A stretch of DNA of 43,601 bases from CAYJLW01 sp964370965 (GTDB taxonomy: Bacteria > Actinomycetota > Acidimicrobiia > UBA2766): assembly GCA_964370965.1 (NCBI GenBank), contig CAYJLW010000033.1, positions 1-43,601 of the forward strand, read 5' to 3'. Numbering within the stretch: the first letter of the stretch is position 1; each line of letters starts with the position of its first letter. The position numbers and the translations under genes are program-made. Below are positions 23,490 to 32,473 of the stretch, one piece after another. The notes beneath the pieces were generated by a model. It saw only the letters and a program-made list of their open reading frames with translations, searched no databases and was not told the DNA's origin.

Positions 23490-24249
23490 CCACGACCCCT
23501 GCCACGAGGCCCTGGCGCCCGACGTCCCCGCGCCGGTGGGAGAAGAAGCCGGTCCCGCAGCGGGTGCAGGGCCCCAGGATCTCGACGCCGGGGACGCCGG
23601 CGGCGTCGAGGGCGGCGACCGCGGCCCCACCGAGGTCCACGTGACGCCGGCCGTCCCCGCCGGCAATGACGACCTCCGGCCAGAGCTCCTCGAAGTGGGC
23701 GGCGACCTCGGGTCCGACCTCGAAGCAGCACGGGCCTATGGAGGGGCCGATGACACCGACCGGGGCGGTCCCGCCGGGGACTTCGGAGAGGGCCGCCACG
23801 GCGGCCCCGAGGATCCCGCCCACGACGCCCTTCCAGCCCGCGTGCACGACACCGACGGCCGCGTCGCCGGCGAGGAGCACCGGCAAGCAGTCGGCGGCCA
23901 GGACACCCAGGCCGACGCCGGGCGTGGCACTCACGAGACCGTCCGTCTCAGGCAGGGACGGGGCCAGCGTTCCCCGCCCCAGAGCGGAGGCGTCCACACG
24001 GTGTACCCGACAACCGTGGACCTGGTGGCCCCACGCCACGTCGGCGGCGGCGAGACCGGCGAGGGCCGCCGCCCACTCGCGGACGGCGGCGACGGCGTCT
24101 TCGTCGTCACCGACGGTGCGGGACAGGTTCGCGCCGCCCAGGTTCCCCCGGACGGGCCCCTCGCGTCCCGTGAAGACAGCCCGCACCCCCCGGCCGGACA
24201 CGACGACGGCCCCGGGGAGGCGTTCCAGGCTGAGGCCGCCGGCTCCCAC
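23482..24249 (-). CDS. pgeF: PgeF/YfiH-family purine nucleoside phosphorylase-like protein (laccase domain)
   Basis: The family (DUF152, multicopper polyphenol oxidase domain) is reported to remove misincorporated L-serine from peptidoglycan precursors in E. coli and to act on purine nucleosides. The metal-site motifs are visible: HQVHGCRVHRV, LAADCLPVLLAG, VVHAGWKGVVGGI and IGPCCFEVG. The 255-residue length is normal. GTG 24249 lies 10 bases after the ftsZ stop with no clear Shine-Dalgarno. It lies between ftsZ and yggS, as in Streptomyces ylmD-ylmE. Confidence 0.92.
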   Translation of the reverse strand: MGAGGLSLERLPGAVVVSGRGVRAVFTGREGPVRGNLGGANLSRTVGDDEDAVAAVREWAAALAGLAAADVAWGHQVHGCRVHRVDASALGRGTLAPSLPETDGLVSATPGVGLGVLAADCLPVLLAGDAAVGVVHAGWKGVVGGILGAAVAALSEVPGGTAPVGVIGPSIGPCCFEVGPEVAAHFEELWPEVVIAGGDGRRHVDLGGAAVAALDAAGVPGVEILGPCTRCGTGFFSHRRGDVGRQGLVAGVVDA

Positions 24250-24259
24250 GCGAAGGCGT

Positions 24260-25399
24260 CTACTTCAGGAAGCCGGGAACGTCGATGTCGTCGACGTCGT
24301 CATCGATGCCCCCGCCCATCGGAGCCGAGGACCTCCCGCCGCCGGTGACCTTGATCCCGAGGTCGTCGCCGAGGCCGAGGTCGGAGCTGAAGAGCTCATC
24401 GAGATCGGCGTCGCTGCGAGCCGCGAGGCCGGCACCTTCGAGGGCCTTGCGCCGGTCGGCCTCGAACCCGGCGGCTATGACTGTGACACGGACTTCGTCC
24501 CCCAGAGCGTCGTCAATGACGGCGCCGAAGATGATGTTGGCGTCCCTGTGCGCTGCCGTGCCGATGATCCCGGCCGCCTCGTTCACCTCGTACAGGGTGA
24601 GGTTCGAAGGCCCGGAGATCGTGAGCAGGATCCCGCGGGCACCCTGGATCGTGGACTCCAGCAGAGGCGAGGAGATCGCGGACTTCGCCGCCTTCGCCGC
24701 CCGTTCGTCACCCTGGGCCTTACCGATGCCCATGAGGGCGGACCCGGCGTCGAGCATGACCGTCTTCACGTCCGCGAAGTCGGTGTTCACGAGGCCCGGC
24801 GTGGTGATGAGGTCGGTGACCCCCTGCACCCCCTGCATGACCACTTCGTCGGCCATCTTGAACGCATCCAGGACCGAGGTCTTCTCGTCGGAGACCTCGA
24901 GGAGGCGGTCGTTGGGGATGACGATGAGGGTGTCGACCTTGTCCTTCAGGGTCTGGATGCCGTCGTCGGCCTGCTGGGCGCGGCGGCGACCCTCGAAGCC
25001 GAAGGGGCGGGTGACGACACCGATCGTGAGGGCCCCCAGTTGCTTGGCGACCTCGGCGATGACGGGGGCTCCGCCGGTACCGGTGCCACCGCCCTCGCCG
25101 GCCGTGATGAAGACCATGTCGGCCCCTCGGAGCACCTCCTCGATCTCGTGGCGGTGCTCCTCGGCGGCCTGTCGGCCGACCTCCGGGTCGGCTCCCGAAC
25201 CCAGCCCGCGGGTGAGTTCCCTGCCGATGTCGAGCTTCACGTCGGCGTCGGACATCAGCAACGCCTGCGCGTCGGTGTTCACAGCGATGAACTCGACCCC
25301 TCGCAGGTTCTCGTCGATCATCCGGTTGACGGCGTTGACGCCGCCACCCCCGACACCCGCGACCTTGATCACAGCTAGATAGTTTTGTGGCGCATTCAC
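24260..25399 (-). CDS. ftsZ: Cell-division GTPase FtsZ
   Basis: This tubulin-like GTPase assembles the division ring. From GTG 25399 the protein begins VNAPQNYLAVIKVAGVGGGG, matching the mycobacterial start PHNYLAVIKV. The nucleotide-binding GGGTGTG lies at residues 103-109, and the T7-loop NTDFADVK carries the catalytic Asp. The C-terminal peptide DDIDVPGFLK is the conserved tail that binds SepF and FtsW. The start is set by AGGAG at about 8 bases and by homology; the frame stays open to 25447. A dedicated promoter lies about 165 bases upstream, so ftsZ can be expressed apart from the mur genes. Confidence 0.98.
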   Translation of the reverse strand: MNAPQNYLAVIKVAGVGGGGVNAVNRMIDENLRGVEFIAVNTDAQALLMSDADVKLDIGRELTRGLGSGADPEVGRQAAEEHRHEIEEVLRGADMVFITAGEGGGTGTGGAPVIAEVAKQLGALTIGVVTRPFGFEGRRRAQQADDGIQTLKDKVDTLIVIPNDRLLEVSDEKTSVLDAFKMADEVVMQGVQGVTDLITTPGLVNTDFADVKTVMLDAGSALMGIGKAQGDERAAKAAKSAISSPLLESTIQGARGILLTISGPSNLTLYEVNEAAGIIGTAAHRDANIIFGAVIDDALGDEVRVTVIAAGFEADRRKALEGAGLAARSDADLDELFSSDLGLGDDLGIKVTGGGRSSAPMGGGIDDDVDDIDVPGFLK

Positions 25400-25520
25400 C
25401 TCGTCCTGCTCCTGCGCTCGGGAGGCCCGCCGTCCCACTTGGGTCACTCACCAGCGTTCACCCTGGTCAGAGAACCTGTGCAACAGTCAAGCCGCTCCGG
25501 TTGAGCCACGACCCTAAACC

Positions 25521-25549
25521 TTGACTTCAGGCTTAGAGTTATGTAAAGT
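25521..25549 (+). promoter_or_regulatory. Plus-strand sigma-70-like promoter pointing into ftsQ (antisense)
   Basis: TTGACT (25521-25526), a 17-base spacer and TAAAGT (25544-25549) lie on the plus strand in the only AT-rich stretch of the region. A transcript starting near 25556 would run antisense to the end of ftsQ and collide with the ftsZ promoter. It could instead be a chance product of the AT-rich gap. Confidence 0.4.
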
Positions 25550-25565
25550 TGTGGCCTGGCAAAAG

Positions 25566-25594
25566 ACTCTATCTTCGGTTGAGCCTGAGGTCAA
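25566..25594 (-). promoter_or_regulatory. Promoter of ftsZ
   Basis: On the minus strand TTGACC (25594-25589), a 17-base spacer and TAGAGT (25571-25566) lie in the 223-base ftsQ-ftsZ gap. The predicted start near 25559 gives a leader of about 160 bases before GTG 25399. The position agrees with the separate ftsZ promoters known in other actinobacteria. Confidence 0.6.
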
Positions 25595-25622
25595 GCATTC
25601 GGCGGGCATTTCGCGCTCCTCT

Positions 25623-26435
25623 TTATTGGATCGCGGGCGCCGTCGGGCTCGTGACGTCCACCCGGGCAGGCCTCATCTGGCGCGAGGCGGTCTCCGCCAG
25701 CACCGCCAGCGCCACCCTCGCCTTGCGTTGCAGGTCCACGGCGGACCCGAAGACCACCTCCGTGCCCCCTTCCAGAACGACCGTGAGCCTGCCCTCCGCG
25801 AGACGGATCGCCGTCGCCCGCCCGAGAAGCTCGCCGGGAAGGCCCGTCGCCGCCGCCAGCGCTTCCCGGGCGCCCGCGTCCCTCCAGCGGCTGCCCGGCG
25901 CCGGCAGAGGCGTCTCGCCCGTCACGACGGCGAGCCGGGGTACCTGGGAACCGGGGGGGAGATCCCTGAGGACGCGACCGGAGGCGTCGAGGAGGGCGGC
26001 ATCGGGGCCCACCTGGCCCACAGCCACGGCCCGGCGCTCCGTGACCCTGATCTTCACGGTCCCGGGCAGTGAACGCGTGATCCGGGCCCGGCGCACCCAG
26101 GGGAGGGTCTCGACGCTGCTCGTCGCCCGCGCCGTGCCGAGGCGCAACAGGCTCTCCCCCTCGCGCACCCCCGAGACGCGCACCACCTCCCCAGCGTCGC
26201 TCTCTCGGGCGCCCACCACCTCGATGCGGCGCACACCGATCAGGGGTGACATCAGCAGCGCAGCCAGCACCGCGGCAAGGACGAGGCCGCCCCCGAGAGC
26301 CACGAGGCCCCTGAGAGAATGGCGTCGTTCCTCCTCCTCGACCGCCCGGCGACGCTCCGCGATGCGACCGTCCATCTCCGCGGACTCAGGGGCGGACCGG
26401 GGTGTCCGACGCCCCCGCCCCCCCGTCCGCGTCAT
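25623..26435 (-). CDS. ftsQ: Divisome protein FtsQ
   Basis: This bitopic membrane protein links the late divisome. It has a cytoplasmic N-terminal part of about 55 residues, a membrane helix (LVALGGGLVLAAVLAALLM), and a periplasm-side POTRA domain with IGVRRIEVVGARESDAGEVV, LPWVRRARITRSLPGTVKIR, shown as separate blocks, and VTERRAVAVGQVG. FtsQ_DivIB sequence continues to residue 270. ATG 26435 overlaps the murCB stop (ATGA), so it is coupled. The TAA stop is rare in this window. It is followed by the AT-rich ftsZ promoter gap. Confidence 0.92.
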   Translation of the reverse strand: MTRTGGRGRRTPRSAPESAEMDGRIAERRRAVEEEERRHSLRGLVALGGGLVLAAVLAALLMSPLIGVRRIEVVGARESDAGEVVRVSGVREGESLLRLGTARATSSVETLPWVRRARITRSLPGTVKIRVTERRAVAVGQVGPDAALLDASGRVLRDLPPGSQVPRLAVVTGETPLPAPGSRWRDAGAREALAAATGLPGELLGRATAIRLAEGRLTVVLEGGTEVVFGSAVDLQRKARVALAVLAETASRQMRPARVDVTSPTAPAIQ

Positions 26436-28747
26436 CCCGGGAACTCCCCTACGAGGCGGACCTCCGGAGCGAGGTCGACTCCGTGCACCTCCCGGACCCG
26501 GTCGCGCACGACCTGCATGAGCGCCCGCACGTCCGCAGCGCGCGCCCAGGGCTCCGCCACGACGAAGTTCGCGTGCACCTCGGACACCCGGGCGCCGCCG
26601 ATGCGCATGCCCTTGCATCCGGCAGCGTCGACGAGCCGCCCCGCCGAGTCCCCGGGCGGGTTCCGGAACACGCTCCCGGCGTTGCCCAGGCCACCCGGCT
26701 GGTGGTCCCTGCGCCAGCGCACGACGTCAGACATCGCCGCCTCGATCTTCTCCGTGTCCCCGGGGGCGAGGCGGTACTCCGCCCAGACCACCACATCGGA
26801 GTCGTCCAGGTTCGACTCCCTGTAGGAGAGACCAAGGTCCGCCGCCGGACGTTCACCGTCGCCGGATCCGTCGAGATCGACGATCCCCACGCGCGTGAGC
26901 ACCGCGGACGTGTCGGCGCCGTGGCCGCCGGCGTTCATCCTCACCGAGCCGCCCACGGAGGCCGGGATCCCCACACCCCACTCGAGGCCCGCGAGACCCG
27001 CCCGCCCCGCGGCCCGGGCGAGATATGGCAACGGCGTGGCCCCGCCCGCTCGCACGAGGTCGCCTTCTACACGGATCCAGTTGAAACCGCCGCCGAGGCG
27101 TATGGCCACGCCGGGGAAGCCGCTGTCGGACACGAGCATGTTCGTGCCCCGCCCCACGATCAGATACGCCAGTCCGTGGCGGGACAGGACCCCCTTCACG
27201 GCCCGGAGCTCCTCCTCGTCCTCCGGCTCGACGAAGAGGGCGGCGGGGCCGCCGATGCGGTAGCTCGTCAGGGGGGCAAGAGGCATGTCGCGCTGCGGCG
27301 GGACCGCGAGCACCCCGGCGAGATCGAGCGCCGCCCTCCCGACGGGATCCAGGCCCTCCCCCCTCTCGAGCTCGGCGGCCACCTCATCTGCAAGGGACGT
27401 GATGTCCCCCGCACCCAGCGAGAGGCACACGTCGCCGCTCTCCAGGCGCTCTGCCACGGCGGCGGCGAGGTCGCTGCGGTGGGCCACGTACTCCACGCAG
27501 CCCCCCGCCCGGCGGACGGCGTCGGCGACCAACTCCCCCGTGACACCCGGCACAGGGTCCTCGCGGGCCCCGAAGACGTCGGTGACGACGGCGAGGTCGG
27601 CGGCGGCGAGAGCGGATCCGAACTCGGGAGCGAACGCCTCGGTGCGCGAGTACAGATGGGGCTGGAAGACGGCGACCACACGGCCCCACCCCCCTGCTCG
27701 AGCCGCCCCCAGCGCCGCCGCCACCTCAGCGGGGAGATGCGCGTAGTCGTCGACGAGGTCGACACCGCCGGCGTGACGGCGGAACTCGAAGCGGCGACCG
27801 ACGCCCCGGAACATCCGCAGGCCGGCGATCGCCCCCGCCGTGTCGACACCCAACTCGAGGGCCATGGCGAGCGCTCCGAGGGAGTTCAGGACGTTGTGGG
27901 CGCCGGTCGCGGCCAGCTCGACCCGGCCCATGTCGGCGTCGTCCACGACCAGGCGGTAGCCGGCCCCGTGGCGCCCCAGGGCGAGGTCGGCGGCCCGGTA
28001 CNNNNNNNNNNCGTCCCCCACCCCGGCGCGGCCGTCGGCACCGCGGGCGGCCCCGGGGGCGTCGCGCCAGACGACCCGGGGGCCGCTCACGCCGCCCAGG
28101 AAGTCCCGAAACGCCTCCTCGATCCCGGCGAGGTCGCCGTACCGCTCGAGATGGTCGGCGTCCACGCTCGTGACCACGGCGGCGGCGGCGCCCAGGACCA
28201 GGAAGGTGCCGTCGCTCTCGTCGGCCTCGCACACGAGGTACTCCCCGCCTCCGCGGTGGGCGTTCGCGCCCGGTTCGTTCAGCTCGCCTCCCACGATGTA
28301 GGACGGGTCGAGCCCGGCCCCGGCGAGCACCATGGCGAGCATCGAGGACGTCGTCGTCTTGCCGTGGGTCCCGGCAACAGCCACCGTGGCCCAGCGTGTC
28401 GTGAGCAGGCGGAGGATGTCCGCCCTGCGGAGCACGGGAATGCCCGCGTCGAGCGCCGCCGCGACCTCCGGGTTGGTGGGCCGCACCGCACTGGAGATCG
28501 CCACCGCGTCGACGCCGGCGACGTGCTCGCCCCGATGACCGATGCTCACCCGGACGCCGATCTGGCGCAGCCGCTGCGTGAAACGGCTCTCCTTGAAGTC
28601 AGACCCGCTCACCGTGTGGCCCAGCGACACGAGCAGGGTGGCGATGGCACTCATCCCGGCGCCCCCGACGCCGACGATGTGAAGGCGTCTCGGCGCCTCG
28701 AGGTCCAGTCCGGGCTCGCTGTGCAGCGTCGTCTCCTCTCCCGTCAC
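26432..28747 (-). CDS. murC-murB: Fused MurC-MurB: UDP-MurNAc-L-alanine ligase / UDP-MurNAc dehydrogenase
   Basis: One continuous frame of 771 codons carries two cytoplasmic peptidoglycan enzymes. Residues 20-475 are MurC: VGVGGAGMSAIATLLVS at 25-41, and the ATP loop GTHGKTTTS at 126-134. Residues 485-771 are MurB, the FAD enzyme that reduces enolpyruvyl-UDP-GlcNAc: LTSYRIGGPA (Tyr496), VGRGTNMLV, GIPASVGGSVRMNAGG, catalytic Ser in GNAGSVFRNP, and Glu in RVSEVHANF. The linker is short (PPQRDMPLAP), and no stop or start signal separates the halves. GTG 28747 overlaps the murG stop (GTGA). An N gap (28002-28011) falls at about residues 246-249 of MurC. The frame is the same on both sides if the gap is 10 bases modulo 3, so local sequence there is uncertain. 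Confidence 0.93.
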   Translation of the reverse strand: MTGEETTLHSEPGLDLEAPRRLHIVGVGGAGMSAIATLLVSLGHTVSGSDFKESRFTQRLRQIGVRVSIGHRGEHVAGVDAVAISSAVRPTNPEVAAALDAGIPVLRRADILRLLTTRWATVAVAGTHGKTTTSSMLAMVLAGAGLDPSYIVGGELNEPGANAHRGGGEYLVCEADESDGTFLVLGAAAAVVTSVDADHLERYGDLAGIEEAFRDFLGGVSGPRVVWRDAPGAARGADGRAGVGDXXXXYRAADLALGRHGAGYRLVVDDADMGRVELAATGAHNVLNSLGALAMALELGVDTAGAIAGLRMFRGVGRRFEFRRHAGGVDLVDDYAHLPAEVAAALGAARAGGWGRVVAVFQPHLYSRTEAFAPEFGSALAAADLAVVTDVFGAREDPVPGVTGELVADAVRRAGGCVEYVAHRSDLAAAVAERLESGDVCLSLGAGDITSLADEVAAELERGEGLDPVGRAALDLAGVLAVPPQRDMPLAPLTSYRIGGPAALFVEPEDEEELRAVKGVLSRHGLAYLIVGRGTNMLVSDSGFPGVAIRLGGGFNWIRVEGDLVRAGGATPLPYLARAAGRAGLAGLEWGVGIPASVGGSVRMNAGGHGADTSAVLTRVGIVDLDGSGDGERPAADLGLSYRESNLDDSDVVVWAEYRLAPGDTEKIEAAMSDVVRWRRDHQPGGLGNAGSVFRNPPGDSAGRLVDAAGCKGMRIGGARVSEVHANFVVAEPWARAADVRALMQVVRDRVREVHGVDLAPEVRLVGEFPG
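28002..28011. other. Assembly gap (10 N) inside murC
   Basis: Ten N interrupt the MurC half of the fusion. The codons on both sides belong to the same MurC frame, so the real sequence probably has a length that keeps the frame. The true length is unknown. Confidence 0.95.
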
Positions 28748-29901
28748 CGCCCGCCCGCCTCGAGGACGAGGCGGGCAAGGCTGAGGGCGGCGTCGGCGCC
28801 ACCCAGACCACCCGCCGCGACGGACATGGCGTGGAGCCGCTCGGGATCCCCGAGCAGCAGGTCGATTCTGGCAGCCAGGGCGGTCTCGCCGACACTGGCG
28901 TCGTCGATGACGTCCGCGGCACCGGCGCCGGCGAGCTCCTCGGCGTTGTGGCGCTGATGGTCGCCCGCGGCATGGGGATAGGGCACGCAGATCGCCGGGG
29001 TGGCCGTGGCGGCGAGCTCCGCGCAAGTGGCCGCCCCCGAGCGGCAGACGACGAGGTCGGCGAGGGCGTACACCCGCTCCATGCGCTCTTCGAAGGCGAC
29101 GGGGACGTAGCGCAGAGCCGGGTGCGGGCCCAGGGCCGCCTCCGCCTCGGGCCGGAGCCTGTCGAAGTCCCGCGCACCCACCAGGTGCACGATCGCGAGG
29201 TCCCCCCGCTCGCGCCACCGGCGGGCGAGGCCCACGACGGCGAGGTTGAGGCTGCGGGCGCCCTGGCTGCCTCCGGCCACGGCCACGACCCGGCGGCCCT
29301 CCGGGATCCCGTAGGCGTCGCGTGCCTCGACCCGGAGGGCGCCGGCGTCGCCGCCGAAACCGGGGCGCACGAGGAACCCGATGTGGCGGCCCCGCGGCAC
29401 CCTCTCCACCGTCCCTGCGAATGCCGTCGCCGTGCACACGGCGCGCCTGGCGCCGAGGCGCGTGGCAAGACCCGGGATGCTGTTGGACTCGTAGACAACG
29501 ACCGGGACGCCGGCGCCGCGGGCCCCCCGCACGGCGGGCAGGCTGGCGTAGCCGCCCATCCCGCACACGACGCGAGCCTCGCAGTCGCGCAGGATGCGCC
29601 GCGCTGAGCGCACCGAGGAACCGTAGGCCCAGGCTGCCCGGACGTTGTCCCAAAGGGCGGCCGGGGCGAGGCTGCGGCGGAGCCCGCGCACCGGGAGGCC
29701 CAGGAAGGGGAGCCCGGCCGCTGGTACCGCCGTGGTCTCGACGCCCCGGAGGCCCCCCAGGAACCCGATCCTTTCGCGCTCCACCCCCTCGGTGACGAGG
29801 GCGTCCGCCACCGCCAGGGCAGGGAGGACGTGGCCGCCCGTACCTCCGGCAGTGAGCACGAAGTCGCAGGGGGGCAGGGACGGCATCGCTGCCGCGGCCA
29901 T
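28744..29901 (-). CDS. murG: MurG: UDP-GlcNAc--lipid I N-acetylglucosaminyltransferase
   Basis: This peripheral membrane GT28 enzyme converts lipid I to lipid II. The motif TAGGTGGHVLPALAVAD is near residues 18-34. VYESNSIPGLATRLGAR, VAVAGGSQGARSLNLAV and the sugar-nucleotide region VCRSGAATCAELAA / PYPHAAGDHQRHNAEEL follow. ATG 29901 shares its A with the ftsW TGA (TGATG); ATG 29886 is an alternative. The 385-residue length is normal. Confidence 0.96.
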   Translation of the reverse strand: MAAAAMPSLPPCDFVLTAGGTGGHVLPALAVADALVTEGVERERIGFLGGLRGVETTAVPAAGLPFLGLPVRGLRRSLAPAALWDNVRAAWAYGSSVRSARRILRDCEARVVCGMGGYASLPAVRGARGAGVPVVVYESNSIPGLATRLGARRAVCTATAFAGTVERVPRGRHIGFLVRPGFGGDAGALRVEARDAYGIPEGRRVVAVAGGSQGARSLNLAVVGLARRWRERGDLAIVHLVGARDFDRLRPEAEAALGPHPALRYVPVAFEERMERVYALADLVVCRSGAATCAELAATATPAICVPYPHAAGDHQRHNAEELAGAGAADVIDDASVGETALAARIDLLLGDPERLHAMSVAAGGLGGADAALSLARLVLEAGGR

Positions 29902-31109
29902 CAGCCCGCCGCCGCGGCGGCCGCCGCGGCCCTGCGCCTCTTGCGCGAGCGACGTCCGGCCTCCCGGTCGCCGGCGCGCCCGACGGACATGACGACGCCG
30001 ATCGCCGCCAGGATCACCACGGAGTTGGTGCCCCCGACGGAAACGAGCGGGAGAGGGATGCCGGTGATGGGCAGCACGCCGGTGACGGCGCCGATGTTGA
30101 TGACCGCCTGCACCGCGATCCACCCGGCGACCCCGGCGGCGAAGAGGCGCCCGAAGGCATCGGGGGCGCGGCGGGCGGCACGGATGCAGACCAGGACGAG
30201 ACCGAGGACGAGACCGAGGACGATGAGGCTCCCCACCGCCCCCAACTCCTCGCCGATGACGGCGTACACGAAGTCCGTGTGGGCGTTGGGCAGGAACATC
30301 CACTTCTGGCGGGACGCCCCGAGCCCCACACCGGCCGAGCCGCCGGAGCCGATCGCTATGAGCGACTGCACGACCTGATAGCCACTCGTCCCGGCGTGCT
30401 TCCAGGGGTCGATGAAGGCGAACATGCGGGCGCGCCGGTAGGGCTCCAGGTAGGCGAGGGCGGTCGTGAGGGCGATGCCCGTGCCGCCCAGGAGGGCGAG
30501 ATGCTTGAGGCGGGCTCCGGCGACGAAGAGGAGGACGAACACGATGCCGGCCAGGGACAGCGTCGTGCCCAGGTCCGGCTGCAACATGATGAGCAGCGAG
30601 AGACCGGCGAGGATCGGGACGCACGGGACGAGCATGTGCAGCGGGTCGTCGAGGAGTCGCTCCTTGCGGGCGAGGGCGTCGGCGCACATGAGGAGGGTGG
30701 CGAGCTTCGCGATCTCGGACGGCTGCACCCGCAGGGGGCCGATCCCGAGCCAGCGCGTGGCCCCGAAGACGCTGATGCCGAGTCCCGGCAGGAGGACGAG
30801 GCAGAGCGCCACGGCCGCCACGACGAGCATGGGGGCGCCCGCCCGCCGCCACACCCGGTAGTCGACGGTAGCCGTCATTCCCATCACGGCGAGGCCCACG
30901 ACGATCCAGATCGCCTGGCGGAGGAAGATCGTGTAGGGCGAGCCGAACTGCTGCAGGGAGAACACGGCCGACGCCGACAGGCCCATGGCGAGGCCGAAGA
31001 CCGCCAGGAACGCCGCGAATCCGCCCACGAGGACGACGGTCGACGGGTCCCGCCGCTCCGTGTCCCTCCCCCGCTCCGGTCGGGACCGATCGGCGTGGCG
31101 GCCGCTCAC
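29901..31109 (-). CDS. ftsW: FtsW: SEDS-family septal peptidoglycan glycosyltransferase
   Basis: This is a polytopic SEDS protein with about 10 membrane helices that polymerises lipid II at the septum with FtsI. Family blocks are RWLGIGPLRVQPSEIAKLA, LIMLQPDLGTTLSLAG, SGYQVVQSLIAIGSGG, KWMFLPNAHTDFVYAVIGEE, shown as KWMFLPNAHTDF, and PLPLVSVGGTNSVV. GTG 31109 overlaps the murD stop (GTGA). The cytoplasmic N-terminus of about 25 residues is charged. The C-terminus is basic (RRSRKRRR) and ends in an alanine run encoded by GCC/GCG repeats. Confidence 0.95.
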   Translation of the reverse strand: MSGRHADRSRPERGRDTERRDPSTVVLVGGFAAFLAVFGLAMGLSASAVFSLQQFGSPYTIFLRQAIWIVVGLAVMGMTATVDYRVWRRAGAPMLVVAAVALCLVLLPGLGISVFGATRWLGIGPLRVQPSEIAKLATLLMCADALARKERLLDDPLHMLVPCVPILAGLSLLIMLQPDLGTTLSLAGIVFVLLFVAGARLKHLALLGGTGIALTTALAYLEPYRRARMFAFIDPWKHAGTSGYQVVQSLIAIGSGGSAGVGLGASRQKWMFLPNAHTDFVYAVIGEELGAVGSLIVLGLVLGLVLVCIRAARRAPDAFGRLFAAGVAGWIAVQAVINIGAVTGVLPITGIPLPLVSVGGTNSVVILAAIGVVMSVGRAGDREAGRRSRKRRRAAAAAAAAG

Positions 31110-32473
31110 GGCCTCGCCTCCACGGAGGCGAGGCCCCGGACGGCGGCCGCGAAGTCGTCCCCACGGGCCCGGTAGTCGGGGTAGCGGTCCTGGCTGGCGC
31201 ACCCGGGCGAAAGGAGGACGACGTCGCCGGCCGCCGCCGCCGCGTAGGCCGCCTGCACGGCCGCCCGCATGTCCGGGGCGCCCGAGACGGGCACCCCCAC
31301 CGCCCGGAAGGCAACAACCACCTCTGGTGCGGACTCCCCGATCGCCACGACCGCGCGGATCCGACCGGCGTCCCGGGCGAGCGCCCCGAGATCGAGGCCC
31401 TTGTTCCGGCCGCCCGCGATGAGCACGACGCTGGGGTAAGAGGCGATGGCGGCACAGGCGGCGTGCGGGTTCGTCGCCTTCGAGTCGTCGACGAAGACGA
31501 CCCCGCCCGCCTCACCCACGCGGCGGCGCCTGTGGGGGAGGCCGGAGAAGGACGCGATCACCCCGGCGGCGGTCTCGGGCGCCACACCCACGTCGAGGGC
31601 GGCGGCAGCGGCGGCGGCGAAGTCGGCGATCTCATACGGCGCCCGCCCGGCGAGTACGTCGGCGGTGGCGACGGTGGCCCGCCCACCGGCGCCCATCCCG
31701 TCGACCACGAGATCGCCCCCGTCGATGCCGGCCCCCGGCACCGGCAGCGAGGCGGCGGCGAAGGACGCCCGCCGCGCTGGGGCTCCCGACAGGTGCCGGG
31801 CGACGACGGGGTCCTCCGCGCAGCCGAGGGCGAGGTCGTCCTCGCCCTGGTTGCTCCAGAGGCGGGCCTTGGCAGCGGCGTACGCCTCCAGGTCCCCGTG
31901 CCAGTCGAGGTGGTCGGGAGCGAAGTTCACCCAGACGCCCACGCGGGGGCGGAACGTCGTGGTGAAGGCAAGCTGGAATGACGACACCTCGCACACCACG
32001 GCCCCGCCGGGGGGGACGTCGGGCGCCATCTCGATCATCGGCGTGCCGATGTTTCCACACACGGCGACGGGGCGCCCGGAGGCGTCCAGCATCTCGCCCA
32101 GGAGGGTAGTCACGGTCGTCTTGCCGTTCGTCCCCGTGACCGCGAGGATCGGGGCCCTGGTCGCGGTCGCGGCGATCTCCACCTCGCTGCACACGGGGAC
32201 CCCCCCGGCGAGGGCAGCGGCGAGCACGGGCGCGTGGGGGGCCACCCCGGGGCTGGGCACGACGAGATCGACCCCCCGGAGCACCTCGGCCGGCGAGGAT
32301 CCCGCGAAGCCCAGGCGGACCTCCGCCCCGACCGCCTCCAGGCTCGCGGCCCGCTCCAGGTGGGCGGGGCCGGTGGCGTCGTCCACGACGAGGACGTCTT
32401 CGCCGCGGCGCAGAAGGAAGCGGGCGGCGGCCGCCCCGCTCGCCCCGAGACCGACGACGAGCACACGCCTCAT
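31106..32473 (-). CDS. murD: MurD: UDP-MurNAc-L-alanine--D-glutamate ligase
   Basis: This cytoplasmic ATP-dependent ligase adds D-Glu to UDP-MurNAc-L-Ala. The N-terminal Rossmann-like MRRVLVVGLGASGAAAARF, the ATP loop LAVTGTNGKTTVTTLLGE (about residues 112-130), CGNIGTPM, NFAPDHLDWHG, FVDDSKATNPHA and the end LLSPGCASQDRYPDYRARG, shown as LLSPGCASQD, are all present in order. ATG 32473 overlaps the mraY stop (ATGA). The 455-residue length is typical. Confidence 0.96.
   Translation of the reverse strand: MRRVLVVGLGASGAAAARFLLRRGEDVLVVDDATGPAHLERAASLEAVGAEVRLGFAGSSPAEVLRGVDLVVPSPGVAPHAPVLAAALAGGVPVCSEVEIAATATRAPILAVTGTNGKTTVTTLLGEMLDASGRPVAVCGNIGTPMIEMAPDVPPGGAVVCEVSSFQLAFTTTFRPRVGVWVNFAPDHLDWHGDLEAYAAAKARLWSNQGEDDLALGCAEDPVVARHLSGAPARRASFAAASLPVPGAGIDGGDLVVDGMGAGGRATVATADVLAGRAPYEIADFAAAAAAALDVGVAPETAAGVIASFSGLPHRRRRVGEAGGVVFVDDSKATNPHAACAAIASYPSVVLIAGGRNKGLDLGALARDAGRIRAVVAIGESAPEVVVAFRAVGVPVSGAPDMRAAVQAAYAAAAAGDVVLLSPGCASQDRYPDYRARGDDFAAAVRGLASVEARP

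Noticed and set aside
22785..23666. Longer yggS starting at 23666
   Set aside because: The extra N-terminal codons lie inside pgeF and are a shadow of it; ATG 23489 gives the family length.
26402..28957. An 851-codon plus-strand open frame opposite murCB
   Set aside because: It is a shadow of the MurC-MurB frame with no recognisable domain, and it runs through the N gap.
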